NCBI RefSeq assembly: GCF_964199755.1
Contig: NC_133913.1
Coordinates: forward strand, 8,348,201-8,412,200
DNA: 64,000 nucleotides
From: Larus michahellis
Lineage: Eukaryota > Chordata > Aves > Charadriiformes > Laridae
Direction: 5' to 3'
A program made the position numbers and the translations under genes. The notes under the pieces were generated by a model. That model was not told the origin of the DNA. It searched no databases and saw nothing but the letters and a program-made list of their open reading frames with translations. Below, in pieces: positions 36,791 to 49,699 of the stretch; the first letter of the stretch is position 1; every line of letters starts with the position of its first letter.

Positions 36791-39700
36791 GTAACAGGGT
36801 AAGTTCGAATCCTGAAGATGGTGGGCTCCACAAAGCAGCCTAGCAGGGAATTTGCTGCCTCCAGACATGCATCCAGCTGAACCTCTGTAAGCAGAGAGGA
36901 AAAGTAGAGGGTGACAACAACTCAGTGAGGAAAGGCTGTGTATTGACAAATAGCCATGCAAGAGCACTGGGAAAGAAGGACATGGGTCAACAGCTGTCAG
37001 CTGTAGATTTGGTGGGGAAGGCCCAAAGCGTGACTCCTCCCAATAAAATCTTCTTACCAGCTTGGTCCCGCAGCCAGCTACGCGCTTTGGTCTCCAGAAT
37101 CTCTGACCAAGACACTTTCCATTTATACTGATGCAACCAGACTAAAGCCAAAACTGTTGCCCAGACAGTTGGCTGCACATCCTGTGGGGGAAACCAGAAC
37201 AATCAGGTGGAAGAAAGAAAAAGAAAGATCAAACCTAAACCAGCACATTTAAAAAGTAAGACCTCCACATGTACACAGAAAATCCCTAAGCTTCTGAAAT
37301 CCTCACAGGGAAAGTTCCCAGGTGTCTCTGCGGATTCTGCCCCACAGCCCCCATACCCCGCTTCCACAAGCAAAGAGGCTCTATATCCCAACTGCTTTGA
37401 TCTCTTCCTCTCGGTTCAGCTTAGACTGGAAACTTGGAGCAGAGGAAGGTTCAGCTCATGACAGTGCCTCACTCCTGCCCTTGATCTGCTTACCGCACTG
37501 GGCCTTTGTAGCTCAACATCAGCCTTGCTGAGTCCCAGGGCAGAGGCCAGAGCTGTGGTGAGGGCCCAGGAGCCATTTGCTTTCTGGAGTGCCACCACTA
37601 CCCTAAGCCTAGAGAAGTCGCACAGTCTTGTTGACAGTGGTGAGATTGTCCAGTCCCAACTCATTTTAAATGCTGTTGGTTCTTCCATTGGCTGCTCTTC
37701 AGGAGGAGGCTTCTGGTCTGGAAGACAAAAACTTCCACGTAGCTCATATGAGACAGGCAACAGCTCATAACCTTAAATTCTGCCTTCTCCAGATACACTT
37801 AATAGATATACGCCATCGTCTCTGTGCTTTCCCAATCTTTTCTAGTCCTCCACAAGCATCCCTCCCAGAGCATCCACAGATTTTCCCAGTCCTTCATAAG
37901 CATACTAAAAATCTGCCCTATAAGCTCTAGTTCACTCAGCATAATTCCCTCTGAACACCCTTAATTCCTCCCATGAGCATCACTAATGTTACTCCTTCCC
38001 CCATGCAGTGCTACAGGCTTGGGGAAGAGTGGCTGGAAAGCTGCCCGGTGGAAAAGGACCTGGGGGTGTTGGTCGACTGCCGACTGAGTATGAGCCAGCA
38101 GTGTGCCCAGGTGGACAAGAATGCTAACAGCATCCAGGCCTGTATCAGGAACAGTGTGGTGAGTAGGATCATCCCCCTGTACTCGGCACCAGAGAGGCCA
38201 CACCTTGAATACTGTGTTCAGTTTCAGGCCCCTCAGTACAATAAAGACACTGAGGTGCTGGAGCGGAGCATGTCCAGAGGAGGGCAACAAAGCTGGTGAG
38301 GGGTCTGGAGCACAAGCCTTATGAGGAGCGGCTGTGGGAACTAGGGTTGTTTAGTCTGGAGAAAAGGAGGCTGACGGGGAGACCTTGTCGCTCTCTGTAA
38401 CTACCTGAACCATAGAATCATAGAATGGTTTAGGTTGGAAGGGACCTTAAAGATCACCCAGTTCTAACGCCCTTGCCATGGGCAGGGACACCTCCCACTA
38501 GAGGTCCCGTCCAGCCTGGCCTTGAACATTTCCAGGGATCAGACCTCCACAACTTCTCTGGGCAACCTGTGCCAGTATCTCGTCACCCTCATAGTGAAAA
38601 ATTTCTTCCTGATATCTAATCTAAATCTACCCTCTTCCAATTTGAAGCCATTACCCCTCGTCTTATCACTACATACCCTTGTAAAAAGTCCCTCTCCATC
38701 TTTCTTGTAGGCACACTTCCAATACTGGAAGGCCAGTAAAAGGTGTCCCTCGAGCCTTCTCTTCTCCAGGCTGAACAACCCCAATTCTCTCAGCCTGTCT
38801 TCATAGGAGAGGTGCCAGAGGTGCCAGGGAAGTATGAGAGGCTTCCCTGTCTTCCTGTCCCGTAAACACATCTTCTCAACCCCTTGTGCCCCCACTTTTC
38901 TTCAGGTTACTGTAGCCCTTCCTCAACAAACCTGCTTTACAGTCCTCCTTGCTAGGTTTGCAAGCCTGTTTGCAAGGGCACTTTTGTTCCACGTGGTCAG
39001 ACCAATCCTGTTCCTTTTCAGTAACACTTGTTCCTCAGAGAGGGTCCTGCAGTCATGGTAGTAAAAGTCCTGCATGTGACACCAGCTATGCATCCAATTG
39101 ACCTGTAGGATGAGTCAATTTCTACCAATCCTTTCTCTTTCACTGGAAGAACTGAAGAACACCATGTGGGCTCCCATGCCCTTCACCCTCTCCCACAGGG
39201 TTCCATAATTGCACATGATATGCTCCAGGTTATCCCTGTTAGTGCCATTGCTGTCCACAGAGAAGAGCAGCAATGGGTAATAGCCTTGGCAGTCTCTGCA
39301 GATTCTTCAGTCCTGGCCTCTGATGAGCATCCGGAAGTGTGAGGTTATATGTGAGATATATGTGTCCATCCCCTGCAGGAGACAATTTCCAGTAACTATG
39401 ACATGCCTTTCCCCTCTGCTTGGACACTAGGTTCAGGCTCAGCTGGCTCTGGATGCCTCTCCTGACAGGCCTTGTTTGTCCTCACCAGTGCCCAGGCACT
39501 ATACCTACTCTGAAGCTGTAGGTCTGCAGGTTGAGCAGAAGCCTTCCCCCTACTGTCAGAAGCCACAAGGTACCTTTCCCTCTTTTCACTACATCCTCCA
39601 GATCTTCCATCCTCCTTGCTTCACATAACTCAGGCTTTTTTCTCTGCAGACTTTCCATAAAAAACAGGACAATCTCCTCTTCATTCACCCTGACAGTGTG

Positions 39701-42700
39701 CAGTGTGCTTACTTCTTCCTTCTAGCTCCTCCAGTTAGCAAGTCCGAGCCTTGACCACAACATACCTCCAATAGAGGAGGGCACTTCTGCCCCAGCCCCA
39801 GGGTGAAACACCAGCTTCTTCTCTCTTCAGTTCAAGACCTAGGCAGCACTATCTTACTTTTATGGTCTGTCTGGCCTGAGGCTTCCAATGTACCAAGGGT
39901 AAATGCACCAGTTAGTGCTGGAGAGGGTGTTGTGTCGCATGCTGCACAAGCTTCACTCAGCCCCACGCAGGATTGAACAGCTGATGGACCCCTCTGCATC
40001 CCTGCTGCACTAACTGCTGAGACAACTGCTATGTCTCTGTTAACTAGCTGTAAGTTCTTGCCTACCTGATATATTGCAACACCAGCTGAAAAAGTGCTTG
40101 ACACCTTCTCCCACTGTGAGAAGTTTCTTGAAAACAGTAAGCAGACACACTCCCTGATGTGGAAACAGTCAGCAGAAGCCGATCGTTAGAGATGACTGAA
40201 GTACAAGTCTACAGAAGCTAACACTCGTCAACAGAAATCACAAGAAGTTCCCAGCAGGTGATCCTTGGAGATCAGAAGATGAGACCTGGACAAGCAGAAG
40301 GCTGGAAGAAAAGGAAGTACGGAAACTGCTGTGCAAACGCTGCGCTAGCTGGCTCATTTTTGCTGAACTGTATGAGGATAAAGCTAAAGATTCATGCAGA
40401 TATTTTGTGACGAACTTAGTGTTTGGGTATGGAGTTAAGGATAGCTGAAGACAAGAATAAGGTTACTTCAGAAAAGTAATAAGGCATTTGATTCTCAATT
40501 TCCAGCCCAGAATTGAGATGTAGGAGTTTGCTTAGTCTGTCACTCCATCTGTCCCCAGCACAATGACAATCAAGAAGTCTGGTGAGAAGATAAATGCTGA
40601 AAGGGGAGTTCAACCCTAGACCAATACATTTTGAGAATGCCTGGCTGAGAAGTTTCTCCTTACCTTTACAGGTTGCTGAAAGCTGAGTGAGTGCCTCAGT
40701 GTCCGGGGTTTTGCGATCAAGTATGTCAAGCAAGAACTGGCACTTCTGGACCATCCAAAACTTGGTGGACTTGAACAACGCAGGCCTGAAGCTACTTAAC
40801 CAGAGCAGCTGGCAGGGAACCAGGTTGCAAGAGGGAGAGAAAAACATTGAGGAGTCTGGAGGCAAAGAATCTGGGGAGAGAAGCAAGGAGATGGGGGTTA
40901 GATCCAGAGGTACTAGAGATAGCCAAAAGGGTGGTCAGGTCCACAGGATAGAGGGCTGCAGATGGTGAGGAGGCATCAGACCAACAAGCCCCACTTTCCC
41001 CTCCCAGTCCTGTCCCCACTGCTTCTGGCCTTACCGTGGTGCCAGGCATCCCTCTGTTTCATGCGTACTGCCACAATGGATGTGAAGGGGGACAAGACCC
41101 CCAGGCTGAGGCTGGACTTAACTGCATTGTGCCAGATATCCTTCTCTGTCCTGCTTGTCCCTTCCCAGGCCAGTTTCCACAGCAGGTGCATCATGGCCAT
41201 GCGGTGCACAGGTAGCCTGCAGGGGCAGGGAGTTAGTCCTTGGCTTCACCTTGGAGAGGGGCGCAGGACACGTGGAGTAAAGAGGAGGGAGCAGCGGGGC
41301 AATGGTCACACAGGTCATCTCCCGAGGTCAGGGCAGAGGGGACAACAGGGGAGCACTGAATGCCCAGATCCTCTTCCCACCTCAGGCTACAGCAGGAAGG
41401 ATGCAAGCGGGAAGGAAGAGGGACACCTGCTGTCCCTCTTCCAGAACTCATGGGCAAGTGTGTTACCCTCTCACCTGTTGTCTGCTGATGGGGACAGTGA
41501 GAATCTGAGCGTGTAATCAAAGGACTGGCTGCCCACGTGGTACTGAAGGGTCACAGCTCCCTCACCCACTTTTGGATCCTGGCGACACAGGGGAAAGAGT
41601 CAGACAGAAATATTCATCTGCAAGGCACAGGCAGCCTGGCTACCTAGGTAGCCTGATCTATTAATGTAGTAGATGTCCATGGTTGGAGCAGCAGCAGTGG
41701 TGTCTCTGAGGGAAAGAAGGGGGGTCAGAAGAGCCCTATCATGGTGTCTCTCAGGTATAGTGGAGGTGAACGACTCTGAGTGCTGGGAAGATGAAACAGG
41801 CAGTGGGTCCTTTACTTTCCAGAAAGCCCTGCCCCAGTGCATATCGTTCCTGGGTCAATCTCACCTGTGTTTGCCCATGGATCTGGGCATAGATGGAGCT
41901 CTTATGTCCCTGGAAGATCATGTCAGGAGCTTTTCTGATCATTGACACCTCCAGGCCAGGTGGAAGTTCCCAGTGTAGTGAGATCCCACTTGCCAGAGGC
42001 TGCAATGCCCTCTGTAAGCATTTCACTGCCTGGTAAGGGGAAGAAGAGAGCACAGATCACTCAGGTTCACTCCCAGTTCTGGGGCGGGGGGAGAAGTTGG
42101 AGGTGGATCTCTGAGTTTGAATGGATGGTGGTATCTAGATTGCCTTCCATGTCTAGGAGAGCCATGGGAGGTATTGAATAGAGCAGAGGGGTACCTGGGT
42201 CATTACCTCGGATGTCATGTCCATCCTAGAGTGGATGCACACACATTCACCTTTGGTCTCCAGGGCCATGGCCTGGGAAAGGTTGAAGCTGTCACATCGG
42301 TTAGTAGGAAAACAGAAACACCTGTACAGGAAAAAGGAGGACGTTAGAGATGGGACAAAGGTGAGAGGTATGAAGGACAAGAGTGGTACAAAGGACAAAA
42401 TCTGGAGAGGTAAGAATACTTCTAATCACAGAATTACAGAATCACAGAATGATAGGGGTTCGAAGGGACCCCTGGATTTCATCTAGTCCAGCCCCCCTGC
42501 TACAGCAGGGTCACCTAGAGCAGGTTGCACAGGAATGTGTCCAGGCGGGTTTTGAACGTCTCCAGAGACGGAGACTCCACCACCTCTCTGGGCAGCCTGT
42601 GCCAGGCCTCTGCCACCCTCACAGCAAAGAAGTTTTTCCTCATGTTGAGATGGAACTTCCTACGTCCAAGTTTGTGCCCATTACTGCTTGTCCTGTCACT

Positions 42701-45700
42701 GGGCAACACTGAAAAGAGCCTGGTCCCATCCTCCTGACACCTACCCTTTCAGTATTTATAAGCATTGATAAGATCCCCCCTCAGCCTTCTTTTTTCCAGA
42801 CTAAAAAGACCCAAGTCCCTCAGCCTTTCTTCATCAGAGAGGTGTTCCAGTCCCCTAATCATCTCGGTAGCCCTTTGCTGTAACCTCTCCAGCAGTTCCC
42901 TGTCCTTCTTGAAGCGGGGAGCCCAGAAATGGACACAGTAACAGTACTCCAGGTGTGGCCTCACCAGGGCAGAGTAGAGGGGGAGGATGACCTCCCTTGA
43001 CCTGCTGGCCACGCTCTTTTTAATGCACCCCAGGATGCCATTGGCCTTTTTGTCCACAAGGGCACATTGCTGGCTCATGGTCATCCTGTTGTCCACCAGG
43101 ACTCCCAGGTCTCTTTCCACCGAGCTGCTCTCCAGCAGGTCAGCCCCAGCCTGTACCGGTAATAGTACATAACAGAAATGGAATTGACTCGGAGTTTCCC
43201 CATTCACTTCGGGGTGAGAAACATTACCTGCTGGACAGGGAGATCATGGGAATGTGTTTTGGGCCCAAAGAGAATGTTAAGGTATTGCAGGCTGAGAGGG
43301 AAGAGGAAAAGTGGTGAGAAGAGCAGGGAAAGTTTGGGACAGGAGACTCACTAGATGAAAAGTACAGGCATTCTTTGTGAGGTAAGGAAAACATGTGGGG
43401 GTGTCCTTGCTGAAGTTCCACCAAGGTAAAGAGAATATCTGTGGCAAGCTAGGATCTGAGAGAACGTTTGAAGCACTCTGACAGTCAAGGGGAGGGGAAG
43501 GTTGTGAATTAGTATGTTAAGGGACAGGAACAGGGCTCCCCCATTACCGGTGGTGGTCCCGGTAACGGTAGACCTCAGCCATGACAGCTTCCTCTTCACT
43601 GGAGATCTTCCTTTGAATGAAGATGAAAAGCTGAGGGAGAGAGGAGGGGAAACAAAGATTGACAGGGCTGGGCACCCCCGTAGAGGAAAAACGCCCTTCT
43701 AAAATGCAGGAAGCCTTCCCAGTTTGCTCCCTTACCCTCTCACACCCACTGGCCTTGAAGCAGGAAAAGAGATTGTTTGTCTCCTTTCATTAACACCAGG
43801 CCACCTCTTTGCACAAAGGGGCACCCCACAAGGAAAATCCACCTTCCTCAAGTGCAGGCAAATTCCACAGAAGCCCTCCCACACTGCCCACACCAAAGAT
43901 GGTGTCACTTTCTGCCATGAGGACACCCCCCCGCCATGCCAACTCCCAGTGCAAACAGCAGCAGACTATCTCACCCTGAGCCCTGACGTCTACCTTTACC
44001 CCATTGTTTACACTCATTCCCCTCCCCATAACCACTTGGCCCCTGATACCTGGCGGGCATGCCCATGAAGGAGAGGAGTGCTGTAGATAAACCTTAGAAG
44101 GCCCAACAGGTCACAGCCCCCCAGATCAGGGCAGATGGAGGAGATGCGCCCCACTGCATTGTCCATGCTTTCCTGCGTGTATTCCACACTCTGCCTGTGG
44201 GATGGCACCTGGAGTGTCAGAGGGGAGAGAACCTGGCCCACAGCTACCCTCACATGGCCACTCCCTAGAAAAGCCCTACCTCATTACCAGTGCTACAGAA
44301 GCACCCTGAAAAGAGGACTTACCCCCTCACTGCTCCCAACATATCCTGCCCCATAACTACCCTCTAGCAAGAGCTTGTCCCATAGTTTCACTTCGAAAAG
44401 TCATACTGTACTTACCCCTTGGCCCTGCCCCATCATCACCCGCAACTCACAGATAGAAGGCTTTGAAAGTGGCCCCAAAACTGTAGATGTTGAAGTAACA
44501 GCCCAGAGGCAAACTCTTGAGGAGGAAGAGCAGGGTGTTCTGGAGACAGACGGAGGGATGAGCAGAGCTCAGATGGGGAAACTTGGCAGAACATCTGGCT
44601 ACGTGAAGTAGCTTGCCTCTAACCCCACCAGCTGGGCATGACCAGCGTGGAAAATTCTCCCTGATGACCTCCTCCGGTGGTACCTGTGCATCCTGGAAGA
44701 GGCTGCAGTCCATGAGAAAGAGAAATTCCCCCAGATGGCCTGGACTGGGCTCGACCTCAGGAATACTGGGCATCAGTGTCACCATCACCACAGGGTCTCC
44801 CAGCAGAGAGCCTGGAGTGTGTGGGGGGAAACAAGGAGGACTTTTAGGTTGGAGTTTTCTTCTCTGTCTCTTTGCTTTTGTCCTCCACATAGCCCTCAGC
44901 TTTGACCTATTGCCTGAAAAGCCCCTCAGAGACTCCCAGGCTCCCTGACAGCCTCTCTCTAATGCTCACTTCCACCCTCCTCACTCACCAGGTGGGGCTT
45001 TGGGATCTCTCCTCTCCACCACTGCGCTGAGTGTGTGAGACCCTCTGTAATACACCAGCACGTTCAGATCAGCCTGCATACAGGGTGGACATTTCAAGGA
45101 TACCTGAGGACAAGCAGGGTGTGGAGAGGAAAGAGAAACAAATAAAAGGACTGAGGAGTCCTAAGGAACATCAGCAGGTTGCAGACCCTTCCATCCTCTT
45201 CCCCTTTGATATTCTAGCATCTGGCAGGGCCGTACCACAGCAGATGTTTGATCTGGAGTCGTGTATTGCAGAGGAGTGTAGCTGCTGTTAATGGCTATAT
45301 GGGACACACCACGGGCTGAATTCAGACAGATGCTGAAGTGCAGGTTTTCAGATTCTGTCTCCTCCTCAGAAGAATGCCATCCTGCAGAAAGAAAGAGGTG
45401 TGAGAAGATGAAAGAAGAGACCCTAGGGCAGCAGACAGCTATGGTGGAGCACAGTTTGTCATTGGTAGGGGGAAAATGCAGCTTCTGAGATGTCCCTCAC
45501 TGTGGTGCTTAGTTGGGGGGTGGTGGTGGTGAATCTGTAGACACTGGTTTGTATAGGTATCTGTGGGGATCTCTTCCTGTGGGATACATGGGGAGACCTG
45601 TGGAGTTCCTGACTATGAAGTGCAAGGGGGAATATTCAGATTTTCTCACTGAGGCACGTGTGCAGATATAGGGGTCCCCTCCAGGAGGGGTGCTGGGCAG

Positions 45701-46321
45701 TGATGTGTTCCTCCTTAGGGGATGCACCTGGGTGATCACTCACTAATGTAGTTTGTCCGGGGGAAGAGCTCGTGTGGCCAGCAAAACTGAGCAGCTCCAT
45801 CAGGCTGCATTGGCAGCTCCTGGACATAGCACAGGCTGATGGTCACTTCGCTGTTAGGAGGCAGGGTCCCCAAGAAACAAGCGAACACAGGACCCCAAAG
45901 ATCCCACTGGTTCTGCAGGTATCCTAAATTCTCCATGCCTGAAGTGGCTCTGCACAGCTGCTGGGCCTGCCACAGAGGGAGAAAATTGTGTCACAGGCCT
46001 CCACAGGATTCCATTCTCTCACCTCCACCCTTCATCCCAATCTGCTGACCCCCTCTCACCACAGTCCCAATACCTCCTCCTTCTCCCAGAGCATTGCTTC
46101 AATGCGAGTGTCCCCCATGGTAGCGTAGAAGGTGTGTACAACAGTATCAGAGTCCACAGGAAATACGAACATGGTCTCCTTAGGGACTTGGTGCGTATTG
46201 CGGAAAAACAGCTCAGACACCACATCAGCCACAAAGTCCTGGATGGTTACATTTACTGTCACACTTTCCAGCTCCATTTCAGAATAGGAAGAAAAGAACC
46301 ATATTCCCCTCTGGAATAAGC
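36766..46321 (-). CDS. VWA5A-like: VWA5A-like protein, copy 2 (VIT + degenerate VWA domain)
   Basis: Sixteen coding exons on the minus strand: 46074-46321, 45744-45966, 45236-45381, 44989-45103, 44684-44811, 44451-44539, 44050-44194, 43548-43630, 42207-42321, 41865-42029, 41475-41578, 41035-41216, 40664-40870, 37494-37717, 37058-37181 and 36766-36884 (TAG at 36766-36768). All have GT/AG borders and consistent phase, giving about 804 codons. The VIT domain is clear ([49 protein letters not shown]). The VWA-like part has [15 protein letters not shown] and [17 protein letters not shown]; the C-terminal part has [13 protein letters not shown] and [16 protein letters not shown] residues are lost: D-C-S-L-F, DLGGCD and FIQRK. 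Exon structure copies the first paralog exactly. The protein ends IFRIRT, then about 11 residues that seem LTR-derived. The frame is also open for 67 codons upstream of the first listed exon, but a good acceptor (TTCCTCAG) argues those are intronic. The start exon was not found. Confidence 0.9.
38000..38408 (+). repeat. CR1 LINE fragment (intronic, opposite to gene)
   Basis: Plus-strand CR1 piece encoding [20 protein letters not shown] and [18 protein letters not shown], continuing through the region HLEYCVQF. It lacks its own 3' end and abuts a minus-strand CR1. It lies in the long intron between exons 37494-37717 and 40664-40870 of VWA5A-like copy 2. Confidence 0.9.
38409..38822 (-). repeat. 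CR1 LINE 3' portion (intronic)
   Basis: The minus-strand CR1 starts on plus with CATAGAATCATAGAATGGTT and encodes the C-terminal RT end ([20 protein letters not shown]... [10 protein letters not shown]). It makes a tail-to-tail inverted pair with the preceding CR1. Confidence 0.9.
38823..40663. other. Intron sequence of VWA5A-like copy 2
   Basis: Long intron remainder with no exon, RNA gene or recognised repeat. The corresponding intron in copy 1 (2,534-3,038) is only about 0.5 kb, so copy 2 has been enlarged here by CR1 pieces and unassigned sequence. Confidence 0.5.
42428..43145 (-). repeat. CR1 LINE fragment (intronic)
   Basis: Minus-strand CR1. On plus it starts ACAGAATTACAGAATCACAGAATG, then the reverse complement of the RT C-terminus ([37 protein letters not shown]) up to the [18 protein letters not shown] block. 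It lies between exons 42207-42321 and 43548-43630 of VWA5A-like copy 2. A small local duplication (YCYC) is visible. Confidence 0.93.
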
Positions 46322-49300
46322 CTGAGGAAGACACAACAGCTGTCAGATTCCCTGGCTGCACGTAGGAAACTTTAAATTTGAGGTGTCTGCTTGTAATGGG
46401 AAAAAATTTCGTGTCCAAACCTGCCACAGAAATGCCAGTTGCAGAAGCTGACAAATAGTAATAAAAAGTCCCTGAGGCTGTCAACGTGTTTCCCATCTTT
46501 CTAAGCCCCTTTCTGTCCAACACACAACAACTGTGCCCTCAGATCACCTAAATGCGTTGTGCTTCATCTTAGTTCAGGCCTTCCATGGCATTGAGAGGAG
46601 TCTGTCTGTCCCCCAGCACATAGAGCGTGACAGTCCCACAATAGAGCTTCATGCAAACTGCAGGAGGTGCCCTGCAGCTCCTCAAACCTTCAGACCATAT
46701 CTCAGAGATAGGAGCAGGTGCTGTCACCTGCTTTGAGACTAATGCTCCAAAGAGATTATCTTGATTTTCAACTTAAGTAGATATACTACTCATTTTGGAC
46801 TACTGGAAGGGAAGGGGGGACCATACCAAGGGCACTTAGCATGGCATCAGAGGTACAGTCACAGGAAGTTACTTCATCTCCTTTTCATTGTCAGCAGTGG
46901 AGATGTTTCTTGATGACCTCGCTTCCTCACCTGTCATACCTGTAGCATATGTTTTATTTGAGGCCAACAATATGCACATGCAAATTTGATGATCTGTCTT
47001 CCTGTTATGACAGCAGCCCATGGAAAGGCAACCTTCTCCATACCTTTGCACGCAGTTTGAGATGAAGAGCATCTCGTATTAGGGCAAGGTTTGGCATCAG
47101 TGGTGTGTCAAACCTGATGGCAAAATGCGTTGGAGTAGTGTCTTAGTCAAGAATGGCATAACATTGTAGTAGGAACAGAGGGACAGTTAGCAAAGGAAGG
47201 TATAAGACCTTCACAGGAGTTGTTGTAATGTCTTGGAAGGGGATGGTATACAGAAGATGGTAGAGTTCACCTGGAGGGAACAATGCAACTCACCAATCAA
47301 GTGATGTACCTAGGTATCACAACACAATTCAGTAGTGGATGATTTAGCACCACAGTAGAGGTGATGCAATATCCTAGCACTGAGGAGTGTTGCCCCCCCA
47401 TCCCATAGTGCCAGACGTCTCTTCTGCATCATCCCCTCACTTTGTGATGGTTTCCCTGGAAAGCCTTCAGCACTTACAAAATCACACTTACAAAAACATC
47501 TTTTACTATGTCGTCCAGAAAAAGTGAAGGCTGACTACAGGCCCTGCTCCTGAGTTCCCAGTACATGGTGAGGTATGCCTCCTTGTCAATGACCCAAGAA
47601 ATCAGTTGCTTCCCACATTGCTCTCCCAGATAAAATCTTCCCCACTGCTCACAGATGCCACCTTTATGGCCCCAACTCACCTCTATACATATACCTTTTG
47701 CTCAGGATGCCACTTTTCCTCATCTTAACTCTTTAGTTGAAGACAGCTTCTGTGTGGGAAAGAGCATGAAGTGAGCTATGAGGACCTTGTGGGAAAAAAA
47801 AAAGGGCACCTCCATCTTGCCTTGCTCCAAGGTACGGAGCTACCCCCGCATACATGGGACAAGATGACTCTTTGCTTCTTCACATCCCACCTCAGGATCC
47901 TTTTTGCCCCTCTGTCACCAACCTGGTAGCAGATTAGTAGGAGACAGGCGTCGGATGGGAATTGCAGGTGTCAAAAATGCCTATCGGTTCAGTGGGGTGG
48001 CGGTGCTTAAATCAGATTGGAGCACAGGGAAGGTGGGCGCAACGATGTGTCAAAGTCTGAGACACAAGGCACGGGATGCGTTTGGGCCTGAGTGATAATT
48101 GCACCTGGAAGACACCAGTACCAATGATGACAGAGGAAGAAATAGGCAGAGAAGCAGAAAGATAGAGCAGGCGAAGAACGGTCTGGGAGGATGAGTGGAA
48201 GAATGCATGAATTCGTATGAGGAGAGTGGCATAGTTGGATAGTTGGAGGGGGCTATATTTAGTGGCAGTAAGAGTCAATGGCAGAAAACAGTGAACGTAT
48301 GGGGAATTGGGGAGGGGAATGGATGAATGAATTTGTAGTTGGGATGCATGGATGCACATCCAAGGAAGAGGGGGGCAGGAAGTTGTTGGAGGAATTGATG
48401 AGCAAATGCAGTTGTGTGGAATGTGAGGGAGTGGGTGATAAAAAGGTGCCCGGTTTGTGACTAATCTGTCAATTAGGCAGATAAAGAGAGGCGTCTAAAG
48501 CCACAAGCCTTTCTACAGGTCAGTGGTCTGGAAGTCTCCCAGTACTGAATAAAGCTTTAACTCCACTGTCAAAACATTGGACAGGAGGGCCATTTGCAGT
48601 GAGGAGCCCTAGAACAGCTGAGTGTTTCTTGCAAAGGTGGGGAAATCCTATCTAGCTGTCTCCCATAGGTCCTGTGCTATGTATATTGGCATCACGTGTC
48701 TATCTTGGAAATGACAGGACATCTAAAATTATACTAGACACTCGTGTTTCAACAACTAAATCTCATCCCTAAATTTAAATAAGAGCAAGAGCCTCTTCTG
48801 CTTATCACAAGAGTAGGATTCACTTCAAGATTATTATATAGAAATGTAGGTATTTAAAACGAGATATATTCAGATTAAGTTCTAAACCAATGCAAGGCTT
48901 TTGCCAGAGGGCACAAAAAGAGGGGGTGAGAATGGGGCACAGGAATGAATGAGGAGTGAGGGGAATGTGAAGGGAGGTAGAATGAGGCAGGGAAGGAGGG
49001 ATGTGCATTCTGTGCTATAGTGATCCTGATGGGGACACCATTGTACATTAAGGACTTGGTGGTCCACATAGCAGTTAACCCAAGGAGGCACAGGACAGGA
49101 CTGTGCCATGCTGCACATTCAGCTTGGCCTTCAGACCTGTGCTGGGCTGCACAAATCCCATGGCTGCAGGATAACTTCAGCCATCTCACTGTAAGAGCCA
49201 GCTCTGGAACATGCGCATTGTAATATGCTGTGTACTGACCGGAGGCCCATTTGATGCTGCACAACCCGGGTTCCCAGCGTCTGAGGGGACGTAAGATTAT

Positions 49301-49699
49301 CTATACTGTCTTTATCATGTCGGCTCTAAGAAATGTATTTCAAATGATACTTTGCAGAATTTGTGTGTCTTTCTTACTGGGATCATAGTGAACAAGCACC
49401 TGGCTCCTGGGGCAAAACATTTTGCACAGACAGAAAGTCCCAGTGAAAAATACTTTTCTGGAAACGGGATAATTAGGAAGATACAGACTGAGAGCCTGGC
49501 TGGTCCCTGCACAGGGCCATGGGGGGCAGTCACAAGAAACTTGGCCCAGATGGTTTTCCTGGTGAGTTGGGAATGTGAGGAGGGATTATCTGGATGTCCC
49601 AGGCCGGCTGAAGTATTAATGCAGACCAAGAAACACAGTGTAGGGCAAGCAAAAGGCAAGAAAAACGTGTGGTGTGTTCAGTTGTTGGTAATGTGCTCA
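46322..49699. other. Presumed 5' intron / upstream region of VWA5A-like copy 2
   Basis: No exon was confidently recognised, though the start-codon exon should lie here or beyond. Open frames (to about 130 codons) overlap each other on both strands and match no known family. Confidence 0.4.

Noticed and set aside
46322-46523. In-frame extension upstream of the first listed exon of VWA5A-like copy 2
   Set aside because: A good acceptor (TTCCTCAG) lies at the position and phase matching copy 1, and the extra residues resemble nothing in the family, so it is probably intron.
47474-47680. 68-codon minus-strand frame upstream of VWA5A-like copy 2 as an extra exon
   Set aside because: No similarity to VIT/VWA5A sequence and no convincing splice sites.
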